DNA of 64,000 bases. Origin: Paenibacillus riograndensis SBR5. Its GTDB lineage: Bacteria > Bacillota > Bacilli > Paenibacillales > Paenibacillaceae. Below are positions 7,405-16,437 of this stretch, in pieces. Position 1 is the first letter of the stretch; the number at the start of each line of letters is the position of its first letter. The position numbers and the translations under genes were made by a program. Location: the NCBI RefSeq assembly GCF_000981585.1, contig NZ_LN831776.1, positions 7,011,216-7,075,215 of the forward strand, in the 5' to 3' direction. Below the pieces are notes generated by a model. It made no database searches. It was not told where the DNA came from and worked only from the letters and a program-made list of their open reading frames with translations.

Positions 7405-8103
7405 ATGCAAGCCAATCCAGCCGTTGCCCAAGTGGCATCCCTGATCACAGAACCGTCCCGGGCAAGCATTCTGACCGCTTTGATGGGCGGCGGTCTCCAC
7501 CCGGCCTCAGCGCTGGCTTCTGCCGCCGGGATCAAACCCCAAACCGCCAGCTTCCATCTCGGCAAGATGGCGGAAGGCGGCATACTTACCGTTCATACCC
7601 AGGGCAGACACCGTTATTATGGCATCTCCAGTCCGGAAATCGCCCAGGTGATAGAACTGCTGCTGTCGATCTCGCCCCCGGTGAAGGTCAGCTCACTCCG
7701 CCACTCCGTACAGGATCAGGCCATGCGTCATGCCAGAACCTGCTACGACCATCTGGCGGGAAAATTCGGGGTGCAGTTAACGGAGGCTTTGCGGCTTGAG
7801 GGGATTATTGCTGAGGAAGCGAACGGCTTCTCCGTTACAGCCCAGGGAGAGCACGCCTTGAAGAGGCTGGGAATAGATCTGGACCAGGTAAAAAAATGCC
7901 GGCGCGCTTTTGCCCCCAAATGCCTGGACTGGAGCGAAAGACGTCATCATCTTGCGGGGGCACTGGGCGCTGCTATCCTTCAACTTTTGCTGGACCGCCA
8001 GTGGGTGAACCGGCTCCCGCAGACGAGAGCGGTTGTTATAACCGCAGACGGCCAAAAAGGACTGGCAGCTGCATTTCCGCTGACCTTTTCAGTTCCTGTG
8101 TGA
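7405..8103 (+). CDS. ArsR-family winged-helix transcriptional regulator
   Basis: A 232-residue protein. Residues about 1-80 form an ArsR-type winged helix: ITEPSRASILTALMGGG, ASAAGIKPQTASFHLGKMAE (recognition helix) and RHRYYGISSPE (wing). The C-terminal 150 residues are a domain common in the longer members of this group and contain C168 and C174 (KKCRRAFAPKC), possible ligand or redox residues. Start ATG 7405 follows AAGGAGG. It is divergent from the flavin reductase and likely represses it through the 7343-7368 palindrome; that link is inference. Confidence 0.85.
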   Translation: MQANPAVAQVASLITEPSRASILTALMGGGLHPASALASAAGIKPQTASFHLGKMAEGGILTVHTQGRHRYYGISSPEIAQVIELLLSISPPVKVSSLRHSVQDQAMRHARTCYDHLAGKFGVQLTEALRLEGIIAEEANGFSVTAQGEHALKRLGIDLDQVKKCRRAFAPKCLDWSERRHHLAGALGAAILQLLLDRQWVNRLPQTRAVVITADGQKGLAAAFPLTFSVPV

Positions 8104-8222
8104 CGAATTCTGCCCGCCTGCCAAGCAGAAACGGATTCGCCGCCCTTGGCCGGATAAGGTAGTTGTTTGGGGTTTCAGTTGGCTTCGCCTGGAGAACTCT
8201 GTTATAAATCCTTCGGCAATCC

Positions 8223-8411
8223 CAAGTGGAAAAAGGATCACTATTTTGCTTAAGCCCCCCTATTCTCCGCAGGTGAGGTGGAAAAAGGGTAACTAATTTA
8301 GCACATTTCGCCCTTTATCAGGAAATGTGGCCCAATTAAGCTCCCTTTTTCCACTTCAAGCTCACAATTGTTGATTTTGGGGAGAAATAAGTTCCCTTTT
8401 TCCAACTAGCA
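8223..8411. repeat. intergenic repeat module A, copy 1
   Basis: About 190 bp containing GTGGAAAAAGG twice in forward and the complementary CCTTTTTCC twice in reverse orientation. It matches 29162-29349 with shared blocks such as GTGGCCCAATTAAG and CCCTTTTTCCAACTAGCAC. No gene is present in 8104-9084. Confidence 0.85.
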
Positions 8412-8649
8412 CTGCTTCCCTGCTTCTTCGCAAGCGCCAGTTGGAAAAAGGCGATCGAATCCGGCTTAGCAAACAGCATACAAAATTCTGGCGTAATAAT
8501 TTCAGAACAAAATTACTCCTGACCGGTGAATAACAACACGGAACTTACGGGCGCAGGGATTCCCCACCGCTCCAATATCAACGGGGCATGCTGAAGACGG
8601 ATCGTTGTACTATAGACAGGCTTAGCATCTTTCGGCTTGCTTAGAGCTC

Positions 8650-8722
8650 ATATTGTTATACCACATGCGCAACTCTTGCCCAGAGTATTGTTAAACCACA
8701 TACACAACCTTGCCCAAAAGTC
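8650..8722. repeat. short tandem duplication (about 37 bp x 2)
   Basis: Two adjacent similar units, each reading TATTGTTA-ACCACAT-CACAAC-TTGCCCA with substitutions. It lies in the gene-free region between repeat modules A and B. Confidence 0.5.
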
Positions 8723-8767
8723 AGTTAAGACATGCTTTGGGAGCCGTATGATTATGGTGTTAGTCAT

Positions 8768-8937
8768 TCTGCGGACACGATGAGCTCCCTTCACGATCTA
8801 TCCGCAGCCGTTGCGGACAGGAAAGCCGTTATGGATAGAAGCTTCGCCTAGGCTCAATCGGACGATATAACGGCTCCTGAGTCCGTATCCGCTGAAAAAA
8901 CAAGGTTTTAGGCAAAATAAGGGCTCCTCAGTCCGCT
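8768..8937. repeat. intergenic repeat module B, copy 1
   Basis: Contains GCGGACAGGAAAGCCGTTAT and the inverted ATAACGGCTCCTGAGTCCG, then GGCAAAATAAGGGCTCCTCA. The same succession occurs at 29369-29600. It lacks any conserved reading frame. Confidence 0.85.
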
Positions 8938-9084
8938 CCCTCGTATTTAAGGGGTATTCTCACGAATACTCACTCATTCGCAGGATCTCATCACAATGAA
9001 GTGGTGGAGAAGGTTAGTTTGGGGTGGAAAGGGAACCAACTTCTAAGATATCCGTATTTTTTGACAATGTATAATTTCAATATA

Positions 9085-9118
9085 TAAAAAAAAGGCCCCG
9101 ACATGAACCGGGGGCCCT
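9085..9118 (-). terminator. terminator of the TIR-like operon
   Basis: GGCCCC/GGGGCC stem with a 9-nt loop region followed on the minus strand by T8; lies 9 bp past the small gene's stop at 9127. Confidence 0.85.
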
Positions 9119-9126
9119 ATTTACGG

Positions 9127-9360
9127 TTAAGCAAACGAAGGTTTGTTATTATCAACCTTCCCGCTGATGAGTTTCTTGTATTCGTCATCTCCACCTTCAA
9201 GCGAAGGCGCAATATAGACATTGATGGCTGAAGGCGAAAGATTAGTGGGACTTCCGGTCCCTGCCTTGCGCTTCGTGCGGCCTTTGGCGCCTCTGCTGCT
9301 GCCGTTTGCGGTTCGGCGGACAGCACTGGACAAACTTACTGCATTCTTCATGTTCTTCAT
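9127..9360 (-). CDS. small basic protein, partner of the TIR-like gene
   Basis: A 77-residue protein of unknown function. The first 45 residues are Ser/Arg/Lys/Gly-rich (RRTANGSSRGAKGRTKRK) and likely disordered or nucleic-acid binding; the C-terminal part (INVYIAPSLEGGDDEYKKLI) is more acidic. ATG 9360 is preceded by GGGAGGGG, which lies inside the last codons of the upstream gene, and the two genes are 4 bp apart, so they are co-transcribed and probably translationally coupled. A strong terminator follows. The coupling argues that it is a real gene and a functional partner; I recognise no family. Confidence 0.7.
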   Translation of the reverse strand: MKNMKNAVSLSSAVRRTANGSSRGAKGRTKRKAGTGSPTNLSPSAINVYIAPSLEGGDDEYKKLISGKVDNNKPSFA

Positions 9361-9364
9361 CGTG

Positions 9365-10366
9365 TCAGTCCCCTCCCACTAAATGATTGACGGTACGGAA
9401 CAAATCCCGGTTGTACGCCACGACCTCGGTCAGATCCTCCGCAGATAATCCGTCGCTTCCGGAAAAATGCACAGAAAGGACATGCCTCTCACCTAAAGGA
9501 TAGCATAGGATATAGACCTCAGCAACTTCTGTACGCTGAAAAAAGGTCCATTCCTTGGTCAGAAAAGCCTCTAGCACACCTGGACGGGAGCCCTTTTCTT
9601 CGTTCGGTGAAAATGGATAGGAATGCCCGCGTCCCACATTTCCGCCGACCTGCACCAGAGCTTCCTGCCCGCGGGCCTGCCACATGGCAGCACCGATCAC
9701 CCGGCAGTGCTTGGGAGGCAGGAACGAATTGCGGACCGCTTCGCTGAGCGCCTGGTAATTTTCACGGTCCTCCGGAGAAGTCACATTACTATTATATTGC
9801 CAGAAGAAGTGAAGGATACTTTCTTTTCGCCTAAGCTCAAGCTTCAGCTGCTCCAGCTCCTGCTGGGGATCGCGGAAGCTGCCGAGCGCCTGAATGCTGT
9901 CGATGATCTTGCCGCAGCTGACATCCACAGCAGCCACGGGGTTCTCATGCTGCCATTCGTATTCCAGAGGCGTAAGTCCTGACAAATCCGAGAGCAGATG
10001 ATATTCCTCAATATTCTCGCCGGGAATCAGATCCTTGCGGACCGGAACCTGGTCCGGCAGCAGGCAGAAGACGCGGCTCCGCCGCAGCCTCGCCCAGAAC
10101 AGCCCCATTTCAAACTGTGTATTGTCACGGGTCACATAATAATATTTGCCGCGGATCCTCGCTACATCATCCGGCGAGAATACAAATACGGCAAAATCAC
10201 TCTCATCCAGATGACGTTCGAGCGCTTCCATGGTGTATTCGTTTGCCCGGAAGGCATTGGCATACCACGGATTCACCTGGGCCTCCCGCTTCAGCTGCTC
10301 GTGGATGGCCCGCGCGTAACGGATAGATTCTCTTGAAGATCCAATGAATAATTTCGGTCTGGTCAC
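9365..10366 (-). CDS. TIR-like (Cap12/PycTIR-type) domain protein with GAF-like C-terminal domain
   Basis: A 333-residue soluble protein. Residues about 4-140 match the TIR-like predicted nucleotide-binding domain of Cap12/Pycsar effectors: PKLFIGSSRESIRYARAIHE, then EALERHLDESDFAVFVFSPD and RDNTQFEMGLFWARL, in which the Glu (E86) is the conserved catalytic position of NAD-cleaving members. A Q/E/L-rich linker at about 165-185 may form a short coiled coil. The remaining region (about 190-330) resembles a GAF-type sensor, with QALSEAVRNSFLPPKH and VYILCYPLGERHVLSVHFSG. GTG 10366 is chosen because GGAG lies 7 nt upstream; a TTG 12 codons earlier lacks a site. No cyclase gene is adjacent, so it is not a complete CBASS or Pycsar locus. 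An NAD-depleting defence effector sensed through the C-terminal domain is the leading idea, unproven. Confidence 0.75.
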   Translation of the reverse strand: MTRPKLFIGSSRESIRYARAIHEQLKREAQVNPWYANAFRANEYTMEALERHLDESDFAVFVFSPDDVARIRGKYYYVTRDNTQFEMGLFWARLRRSRVFCLLPDQVPVRKDLIPGENIEEYHLLSDLSGLTPLEYEWQHENPVAAVDVSCGKIIDSIQALGSFRDPQQELEQLKLELRRKESILHFFWQYNSNVTSPEDRENYQALSEAVRNSFLPPKHCRVIGAAMWQARGQEALVQVGGNVGRGHSYPFSPNEEKGSRPGVLEAFLTKEWTFFQRTEVAEVYILCYPLGERHVLSVHFSGSDGLSAEDLTEVVAYNRDLFRTVNHLVGGD

Positions 10367-10532
10367 GTCGGCACTCCTTTGTCGGCTTCCAATATGTAAC
10401 AATTATACAGGTGAATGCAATTCTGGAACAGAGGCTGTTTTTCTTTTAAAATTTTAAGAGTCTGCTGTTTCCCTCCGACAGGAACGGGTAATAAACCTTT
10501 AACCTATTTCTGAAACGAGGATCTTACATAAT

Positions 10533-11696
10533 ATGAAAAAAACCTTATCCACTGCCATGCTGGCAGTCACTTTATTACTGTCCAACCCTGGACATCCTGA
10601 ATCAGCCCATGCAGCCGGAGCCTACACGGCAAAGGTCTACGCCTCTTCGCTGAATGTGCGCAGTGAACCGGCCGCAAGCGCGTCTGTGACCGGAACGCTG
10701 AAAAGCGGAGCGCTGGTAACTGTAACGGACGAGCAGCACGGCTGGCTTAAGGTGCGGGCGGGTTCGGTCTCCGGCTGGGTTGCCGGGTACTATCTTAAGC
10801 GAACCGGCGGAACAGCTGGTCCAGCGTCCGGGAACGCAGCCGGGGCCGCTTCCGTGAAGACCTCAAGCCGCTCCTCCGGCAGTGCCGGCGGAACCGTACA
10901 GGTCACCGCTTCATCGCTGCGGATCAGGGGAGGCCCGGGAACGGGTTATAAAGTGCTGGGCTCCTTAAAAGAAGGGGATTCCGTCACAGTTCTGCTGCGT
11001 CAGGGAGATTGGGCGCGGATCCGCACCACGGGCGGAGAGGTCGGCTGGGTAGCAGGGCAGTATATTGCCAGAGGAGCCTCAAGCACAGGGAATACAGGAA
11101 ACACGGGGAGCACAGGGAGCACCTGGAACAGCGGGAGCAGCAATCGCTCCGGAAGCATCCGCGGCAAGCTGATTGTCATTGATCCCGGACATGGGGGCAG
11201 TGACCCGGGAATGCTGGGCACAAGCTACGACACAATGGAGAAGGATTTGACACTGCAGACGGCTTTTTATGTGCGCGATTATCTGCGGGCAAAAGGGGCA
11301 AGGGTGGAGCTGACCCGCACGCGGGGGAACCAGAAGCCCTCCCTGTCACGGCGGGTGCAGATCGGGCAGCAGCTCCGGGCGGATGCTTTTGTCAGCATTC
11401 ATTACAATTCTTCCCCGAAGAAGGTGTCGGGGACACTCACCTTTTTTTATTCGGAAAATAATGATCTGCGGCTGGCCCGCTCCATCGAGAACCGGCTCCG
11501 GCAGGGCATTGGTCTGAAGTCCAACGGCTTGTCTTTCGGGGACTATCACATTCTGCGGGAAAACAGCCTCCCGGCGACGCTGGTGGAGCTGGGATTTCTG
11601 AGCAACCGTTCTGACGAATCCATCGTCCGCACAGCGTCATATCAGAAAAAAGCAGCCAAGGCCATCGCCGACGGGCTGGCGGATTATTTTGACTAA
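10533..11696 (+). CDS. N-acetylmuramoyl-L-alanine amidase with two SH3b domains
   Basis: A 387-residue secreted cell-wall hydrolase that cuts the bond between muramic acid and the stem peptide. A signal peptide (1-28, ending AHA) is followed by two bacterial SH3 domains (about 32-92 and 121-181, each with LNVRSEP or LRIRGGP and GWVAGYY or GWVAGQY), a Gly/Ser/Thr-rich linker (182-210) and an Amidase_3 domain (211-387). Zinc and catalytic residues are visible: H220 in IDPGHGG, E236, H290 in SIHYN and the Glu of VELGF. The linker has repeated TGNTGN/TGSTGS units. It appears monocistronic and converges on the HD-GYP gene. Confidence 0.93.
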   Translation: MKKTLSTAMLAVTLLLSNPGHPESAHAAGAYTAKVYASSLNVRSEPAASASVTGTLKSGALVTVTDEQHGWLKVRAGSVSGWVAGYYLKRTGGTAGPASGNAAGAASVKTSSRSSGSAGGTVQVTASSLRIRGGPGTGYKVLGSLKEGDSVTVLLRQGDWARIRTTGGEVGWVAGQYIARGASSTGNTGNTGSTGSTWNSGSSNRSGSIRGKLIVIDPGHGGSDPGMLGTSYDTMEKDLTLQTAFYVRDYLRAKGARVELTRTRGNQKPSLSRRVQIGQQLRADAFVSIHYNSSPKKVSGTLTFFYSENNDLRLARSIENRLRQGIGLKSNGLSFGDYHILRENSLPATLVELGFLSNRSDESIVRTASYQKKAAKAIADGLADYFD

Positions 11697-11716
11697 ATAC
11701 AGAGGTTCCCTGCTTG

Positions 11717-12724
11717 CTACTCGATACTGATCTCCTTGATCTTAATCGTATTCAGCTTGCTGAGGTCAATATATTCATCATCGACTTTAACTAAAGGGGT
11801 CTCAATATCGTGGGGATTCAAGTAGACGATTTCACCGACCCGCCCATCGGTCAGAATAACCTCGCGGCCAACCGTCCGCTTCACAATATTCTCCAGGAAT
11901 ACCGAGACAATATGCGGGTCCAGCGCACCAAAGCTGCCTCTTCTCATCTGGTCAACGATGATATGGAAGGGCACAGGCTCATGATAGGGACGTCTGGAGG
12001 ACATCGCATGAAAGATATCGGCGACGGCGACGATTTTGGCGTAGGCATCGATCTGTTCTTCCTTCAGCCCCAGCGGATACCCCCTGCCGTCATTCCGTTC
12101 ATGGTGCTGCAGCGCCGTCAGCGTGATATGGGAGTTCGCTCCCGTGGTTTCCTTGAGCATTTCGTAGCCCAGAATCGTATGCTTCTTAACTAACTCATAT
12201 TCATCCGGGGTTAGCTTGCCCGGTTTGTTCAAAATCTCGGAAGGGATTTTCAGCTTGCCGATATCATGCAGGGTTGCGGCCAGGGACAGCACCGACAGAT
12301 CCGATTCGCTCATATTCAACCATCTGCCGATCAGTGTCGACAATACACCTACTCCGATGTTGTGCTGGTATGTATAGTCGTCCTTGCCCTGAATCGCATC
12401 AAATAACGCAAATATATCGGAATGACGGGATATTTCCTGAATCGCAGGCACAACTTCCTTCCGGATATCCGCGAGCGGAACCTTGCGGGAGATCCGGAAG
12501 GACTCAAATAAATCCTTCGATTTATTCACCACGTCGTAAGCCAGCTCCTTGCAGGAAGGTGCTTGTCCCTCTTCACCCGCAAAGATGATGTCGAGAATAT
12601 TGATTTTTTGCTTGCGGATCAGCTCCAAATGTTCAGCATTCAGAATGCTGTTCGCGGGAATTACCGTTACCCCGTAGGAATTGATCAAGTCATTTTTTAT
12701 TTTTTTGCCTAAATACCTTTCCAT
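11717..12724 (-). CDS. HD-GYP domain cyclic-di-GMP phosphodiesterase
   Basis: A 335-residue protein. Residues about 120-265 form an HD-GYP domain with the metal pair in TLHDIGKL and the extended motif HHERNDGRGYP, expected to hydrolyse cyclic-di-GMP. The N-terminal 110 residues lack a clear sensor family; the last 60 residues form a small beta-rich domain (VGREVILTDGRVGEIVYLNP) common to this Paenibacillus/Bacillus subgroup. ATG 12724 with GGAGG 7 nt upstream is preferred over an ATG 19 codons earlier. Soluble; no membrane segments. Immediately upstream lies the YesN-type regulator gene in the same orientation, 97 bp away, so cotranscription is possible but not required. Confidence 0.9.
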   Translation of the reverse strand: MERYLGKKIKNDLINSYGVTVIPANSILNAEHLELIRKQKINILDIIFAGEEGQAPSCKELAYDVVNKSKDLFESFRISRKVPLADIRKEVVPAIQEISRHSDIFALFDAIQGKDDYTYQHNIGVGVLSTLIGRWLNMSESDLSVLSLAATLHDIGKLKIPSEILNKPGKLTPDEYELVKKHTILGYEMLKETTGANSHITLTALQHHERNDGRGYPLGLKEEQIDAYAKIVAVADIFHAMSSRRPYHEPVPFHIIVDQMRRGSFGALDPHIVSVFLENIVKRTVGREVILTDGRVGEIVYLNPHDIETPLVKVDDEYIDLSKLNTIKIKEISIE

Positions 12725-12820
12725 ACCCCGTCCTCCCGAATCAACCGAATGAATAATTCCCTTATCTTTACTATCGGTCAAAAGCTGGAAATGCTGAAAG
12801 GGTTAAAACTGGAAAAATTG

Positions 12821-14401
12821 TTATGGACTCTCTCCCTGCTTGCGGTATTCCCTGGGCGATTGCCCGGTAGACTTCTTAAATACACGGCTGAAATATTTCT
12901 CATCCTCATAGCCGACCAGCTCCGAGATTTGCGACAGCCGCAGATTCGTATTCTGCAGCAGTGTTTTGGCTTTGTCTACCCGGAGGCCGGTCAAATAATC
13001 GGACAGATTCTCCCCTGTAATCTGCTTGAACTTCCGCGAGACATTCTCCCTGCTGATAAAAAAGCGTTCCGCAATATGCTGCAATGTCATATCCCGGGCA
13101 TAGTTCTGCTGGAGATACTGCCGGATCTCCTCGACAAGCCAGCTGTCCGGCGTCTGGGCATTTCCCTCCGTCAGGCGCTGGAGCAATGTCTTGAGCTGGC
13201 TCCGCCAGTTCTCCACAGAAAAAAGCCCTTCGCTGTCATAGCAAAGCTCAAACGAAATCTCCCCGTCCGGCCGCAAGCGGCGGAGGACTTCCGAGATCTC
13301 CGCCTGAAGCTGCTGGAACTGGCTCTCCGTAAGCAGCGGCAGACCCGCCAGCTGATCTGACCACTCATCCACGACACGTTCCATTTTGTCCAGATCACCG
13401 GAGAGGACAGCGATTCTTAGCTTGTCCAACTGCGTTTCATATGCGTAGTTCTTTTCAGAACTACCTGTTCCAGACTGCTCCTGGAACAGATGAATCCGTC
13501 CTTCCCGCTGCAGCAGATTCCGCTCGCCCAGACTCTGCCGCGCCTGGCGGAAAGCCCTTTGCAGCCCTTCCGGAAAAGCAACCGGAAGGCTGAGGCCGAT
13601 ATCCATCTGCACGCCGTAAGTCTGTCTAATGGACTCGTTAATACGGTGCATCTCTTCTTCCGCCTCAGCAACAGCACTCCACAGCAGAAGAACAATATCC
13701 GCTCCGCCCTGCCAGCTGCGGAAGGCGAAGCCGTTCTGCTTGGGGGCCAGCACCTCGTTGCAGACATTCGCAAGCACGAATGAGGTCAGCCCCACATCGC
13801 CCTGAAATCTGTGCAGCAGCCGGCAGTCTGCCCCCTGGAGCGAGATGAGCGCAACCCGGCATTCAGCCACGAATAACGGCATACCCAATTCTTCACACAG
13901 TGAATTTCTTACTTCCTGAAAAGAAGCCTGCCCCGCCACCAGATCCGATAGCATCTTATCCCAGTAGAGCGGCCGCAGCACATTCAGCTGCATATTCTGG
14001 CGGTGCGCCTGGTGCCGCTCCTGTTCTTCCTCCAACCACAGCTTGAAGGCATGTTCAGCGGCGGCGATCAGCTGCTTGCTGTTCAGCGGCTTCAGCAAAT
14101 AATCCGTTCCGCCGTAGACAATCGCCGGCTTCACATAGTTGAAGTCCTGATAGCCGCTGATTACGATAGTTTTGGTATGCGGATAATGGCTGTGCAGCCA
14201 CTCCAGCAGCTCTGCTCCATCCATGAGCGGCATCCGCATATCCGTAAAGACAATCGCAGGCTGCTGTTCCTGCATGATCCGCATCGCTTCCTGCCCGTTC
14301 GACGCCTCATAAATATCTGTAATATGATACTTCTCCCACGGAACAAAATAGCGGATGGCCTCCCGCACATGCTTCTCATCATCTACGATCAGCACCTTCA
14401 T
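12821..14401 (-). CDS. YesN-type response regulator with AraC HTH output
   Basis: A 526-residue regulator. The receiver domain (1-120) carries acidic residues D7 and D8, phosphoacceptor D54 in VFTDMRMPLMDG and the K of LLKPL. A poorly conserved middle region separates it from a C-terminal AraC/XylS double HTH (about 425-522: DMTLQHIAERFFISRENVSR, then ISELVGYEDEKYFSRVFKKS). It is the partner of the downstream-facing sensor kinase gene 27 bp upstream; the pair is divergent from a sugar ABC importer and likely induces it when the sugar is sensed. The shared 46-bp elements at 16328 and 18171 are candidate binding sites. Confidence 0.93.
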   Translation of the reverse strand: MKVLIVDDEKHVREAIRYFVPWEKYHITDIYEASNGQEAMRIMQEQQPAIVFTDMRMPLMDGAELLEWLHSHYPHTKTIVISGYQDFNYVKPAIVYGGTDYLLKPLNSKQLIAAAEHAFKLWLEEEQERHQAHRQNMQLNVLRPLYWDKMLSDLVAGQASFQEVRNSLCEELGMPLFVAECRVALISLQGADCRLLHRFQGDVGLTSFVLANVCNEVLAPKQNGFAFRSWQGGADIVLLLWSAVAEAEEEMHRINESIRQTYGVQMDIGLSLPVAFPEGLQRAFRQARQSLGERNLLQREGRIHLFQEQSGTGSSEKNYAYETQLDKLRIAVLSGDLDKMERVVDEWSDQLAGLPLLTESQFQQLQAEISEVLRRLRPDGEISFELCYDSEGLFSVENWRSQLKTLLQRLTEGNAQTPDSWLVEEIRQYLQQNYARDMTLQHIAERFFISRENVSRKFKQITGENLSDYLTGLRVDKAKTLLQNTNLRLSQISELVGYEDEKYFSRVFKKSTGQSPREYRKQGESP

Positions 14402-14428
14402 TGTCCGCCGCCCCTTTCTGTAAGTGAT

Positions 14429-16246
14429 TTATATGCTATCCAGCGGAATAAGGAGTGTAACGGTTACGCCGCTGTCCTCATTTCCGCTCAGGAGCAGCTG
14501 CGCCCCGCTGCTCATCTGCAGGCGGAGCCGGGCAAGCACATTGTACAGCCCGATCTCCTCACGCTCCGTTCTGCCGCTCTCTGCCAGTCCGGCCAAGATG
14601 GCTTCCAGCCGTTCCGGCGCAATTCCTTTGCCGTTATCCTTGACGGCAAGCATTAACCGGCCTTGGCCATCCAGCGCACACCTGATGGAGATGACCCCGC
14701 CCTGGATGCCGTCCGCGAAGCCGTGCTTGAAAATATTTTCCACAATCGGCTGCAGAATCATTTTGGGCACCACCACATCCAGCGCCTCCTCCTCCGCATC
14801 GACATCCAGGCGCAGATTCTCTTCACCGAACCGTTCCGTCTGCAGGATGACATAGTTCTGCACATGCTCGATTTCATCGCGGAGCGGGACCTGCGTGCGT
14901 TCAGTATTCATCGAATAACGCATCATGCTGCCAAGGGAATAGATGAGATCATACACCTTGGGCGCATTGTACCGCAAAGACAAGCTGGCGATGGACTGCA
15001 GGGCATTATACAGGAAATGCGGATTGACCTGAGCCTGCAGCGCCTTCAGCTGGTTGGTTTTATTCGCCAGTTCCAGCTTGTACTCATTGAGAATCAAATC
15101 GTTGATCGTCCGGGTCATCCCCGTAATCTTGCGCGTCAGCAGGCCGAATTCATCCTCCCGTTCCACATCCATACGCGCATCCAGCTGTCCGATCTGCACC
15201 TTCTGGGTGAAGGAGATCAGCTTCTTGATCGGTCTGGTGAAGCCAATAGAGATAAGCACTGCGCTGATTCCGCCCACGAGCAGAAACAATATACCAATAC
15301 CTGTATTGAACCGGGTGATAACCCGGGCATCTTCGTACAGATCCTCATAGGGAACAAGCTTGATAATGCTGCCTTTGAACAACGGGTCCTCAATATGCCG
15401 GTACATGACAATCCCCTTAAAACCGTCCCTTTTCCAGGTAAAATGACCGCTGCTGCTGTTCCCGGGAAGCTGGCTCCAGCCCGCCTTAACCGGCTTGCCG
15501 ATCCAATCGGGATCAGATGCGAATAACGCTTGCCCCTGATCATTTAACACATACAGGCGTTCCGTATCGGAATTGTACATGGATTTGACAATCCCCTCCA
15601 GCTCTGCAAGGCGATAGTCAATCGACAGGTCGGCCAGAACGTCGGAGCTTGGGGTCTTGTAAATTGGAAAATGGGCTGTAAATACCGGTTCAATCCCCGG
15701 CTTCAAATTAGGAAAACCGGACCTTATCCCATACTGGTGCTCTATATGGGTGACCTCGATGTAGGGGCGGTACGTCCCATCAAGGTGCTCACCCAAAGCA
15801 TAGCGGCTGTTAGCCTCCTGGCGGAAATACCCGCCCCGCAGCAGATTGGACTGCTGCGCTGCCCGCACATACAGATGAATCTGAAAAGTATTCCGGTCCG
15901 AGAGAAACAGGTTGGAAAGCTGGGTGGAGATCACAGCCCGGTTATCCGGGACTGCGGAGCCGGGCGTAGCATCCTGCTTGCTTTTGGAGGTGAGCAGAAC
16001 GGTATAAAAAGAGCTGGGCACATTGATTCCGCTGTACAGCGACATCGCCCGCTGATTCATACCGCTGAAGTAGCTGCTCAGGTTGGCCTCCCCGAGCGTC
16101 AGCAGCTTCGTATTCTGCTTCACGGACTGCTCCGTGACCGATTCCTTGGTATAGAGATAAGAGAACGTAACTGAAATCGCTGATGGAATCACAGAGGCCA
16201 GCAGCACAAGCGCCATCAGCCGGGTCCGTATGCTGTTTTTGAACAT
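14429..16246 (-). CDS. YesM-type sensor histidine kinase
   Basis: A 605-residue membrane kinase. TM1 (about 8-30) and TM2 (about 295-320) flank a roughly 265-residue extracellular dCache-like sensor; a HAMP segment follows, then a His_kinase domain with the phosphoacceptor in QVNPHFLYNALQSIASL and a C-terminal ATPase domain (NIFKHGFADG, DNGKGI, GIGLYNV-like EEIGLYNVLARL). This is the LytS/YesM class, in which kinases detect extracellular oligosaccharides or the binding protein. It forms an operon with the YesN-type regulator. ATG 16246 follows AGGAGGA. Confidence 0.93.
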   Translation of the reverse strand: MFKNSIRTRLMALVLLASVIPSAISVTFSYLYTKESVTEQSVKQNTKLLTLGEANLSSYFSGMNQRAMSLYSGINVPSSFYTVLLTSKSKQDATPGSAVPDNRAVISTQLSNLFLSDRNTFQIHLYVRAAQQSNLLRGGYFRQEANSRYALGEHLDGTYRPYIEVTHIEHQYGIRSGFPNLKPGIEPVFTAHFPIYKTPSSDVLADLSIDYRLAELEGIVKSMYNSDTERLYVLNDQGQALFASDPDWIGKPVKAGWSQLPGNSSSGHFTWKRDGFKGIVMYRHIEDPLFKGSIIKLVPYEDLYEDARVITRFNTGIGILFLLVGGISAVLISIGFTRPIKKLISFTQKVQIGQLDARMDVEREDEFGLLTRKITGMTRTINDLILNEYKLELANKTNQLKALQAQVNPHFLYNALQSIASLSLRYNAPKVYDLIYSLGSMMRYSMNTERTQVPLRDEIEHVQNYVILQTERFGEENLRLDVDAEEEALDVVVPKMILQPIVENIFKHGFADGIQGGVISIRCALDGQGRLMLAVKDNGKGIAPERLEAILAGLAESGRTEREEIGLYNVLARLRLQMSSGAQLLLSGNEDSGVTVTLLIPLDSI

Positions 16247-16327
16247 GCTTTGTCCTCCTGTAGGTTTTGCCGAAGGTTACTTCTTCACGTATACTACTGT
16301 GCCGAATATCCGCTGCGCAAGCATCCC

Positions 16328-16373
16328 TGCAATATAATCCACTTTTATCATCATCAAATTGAGTGTTAGTCAT
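16328..16373 (+). promoter_or_regulatory. shared 46-bp element 1 (sugar ABC operon)
   Basis: Begins TGCAATATAATCCACTTTT and ends AGTGTTAGTCAT. The same succession occurs at 18171-18217 before the binding-protein gene. It is followed by a TATAAT at 16387-16392. A likely activator site for the adjacent AraC-type regulator; inference. Confidence 0.55.
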
Positions 16374-16437
16374 ACTTGCCGGTTCCTATAATGAAGATGT
16401 GAACCCGAAGATTAACTATATAAAAAGGAGACTCCAT

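Noticed and set aside
9365..10366. Complete CBASS or Pycsar operon
   Set aside because: The TIR-like domain matches such effectors, but no nucleotide cyclase or ancillary gene is found on either side.
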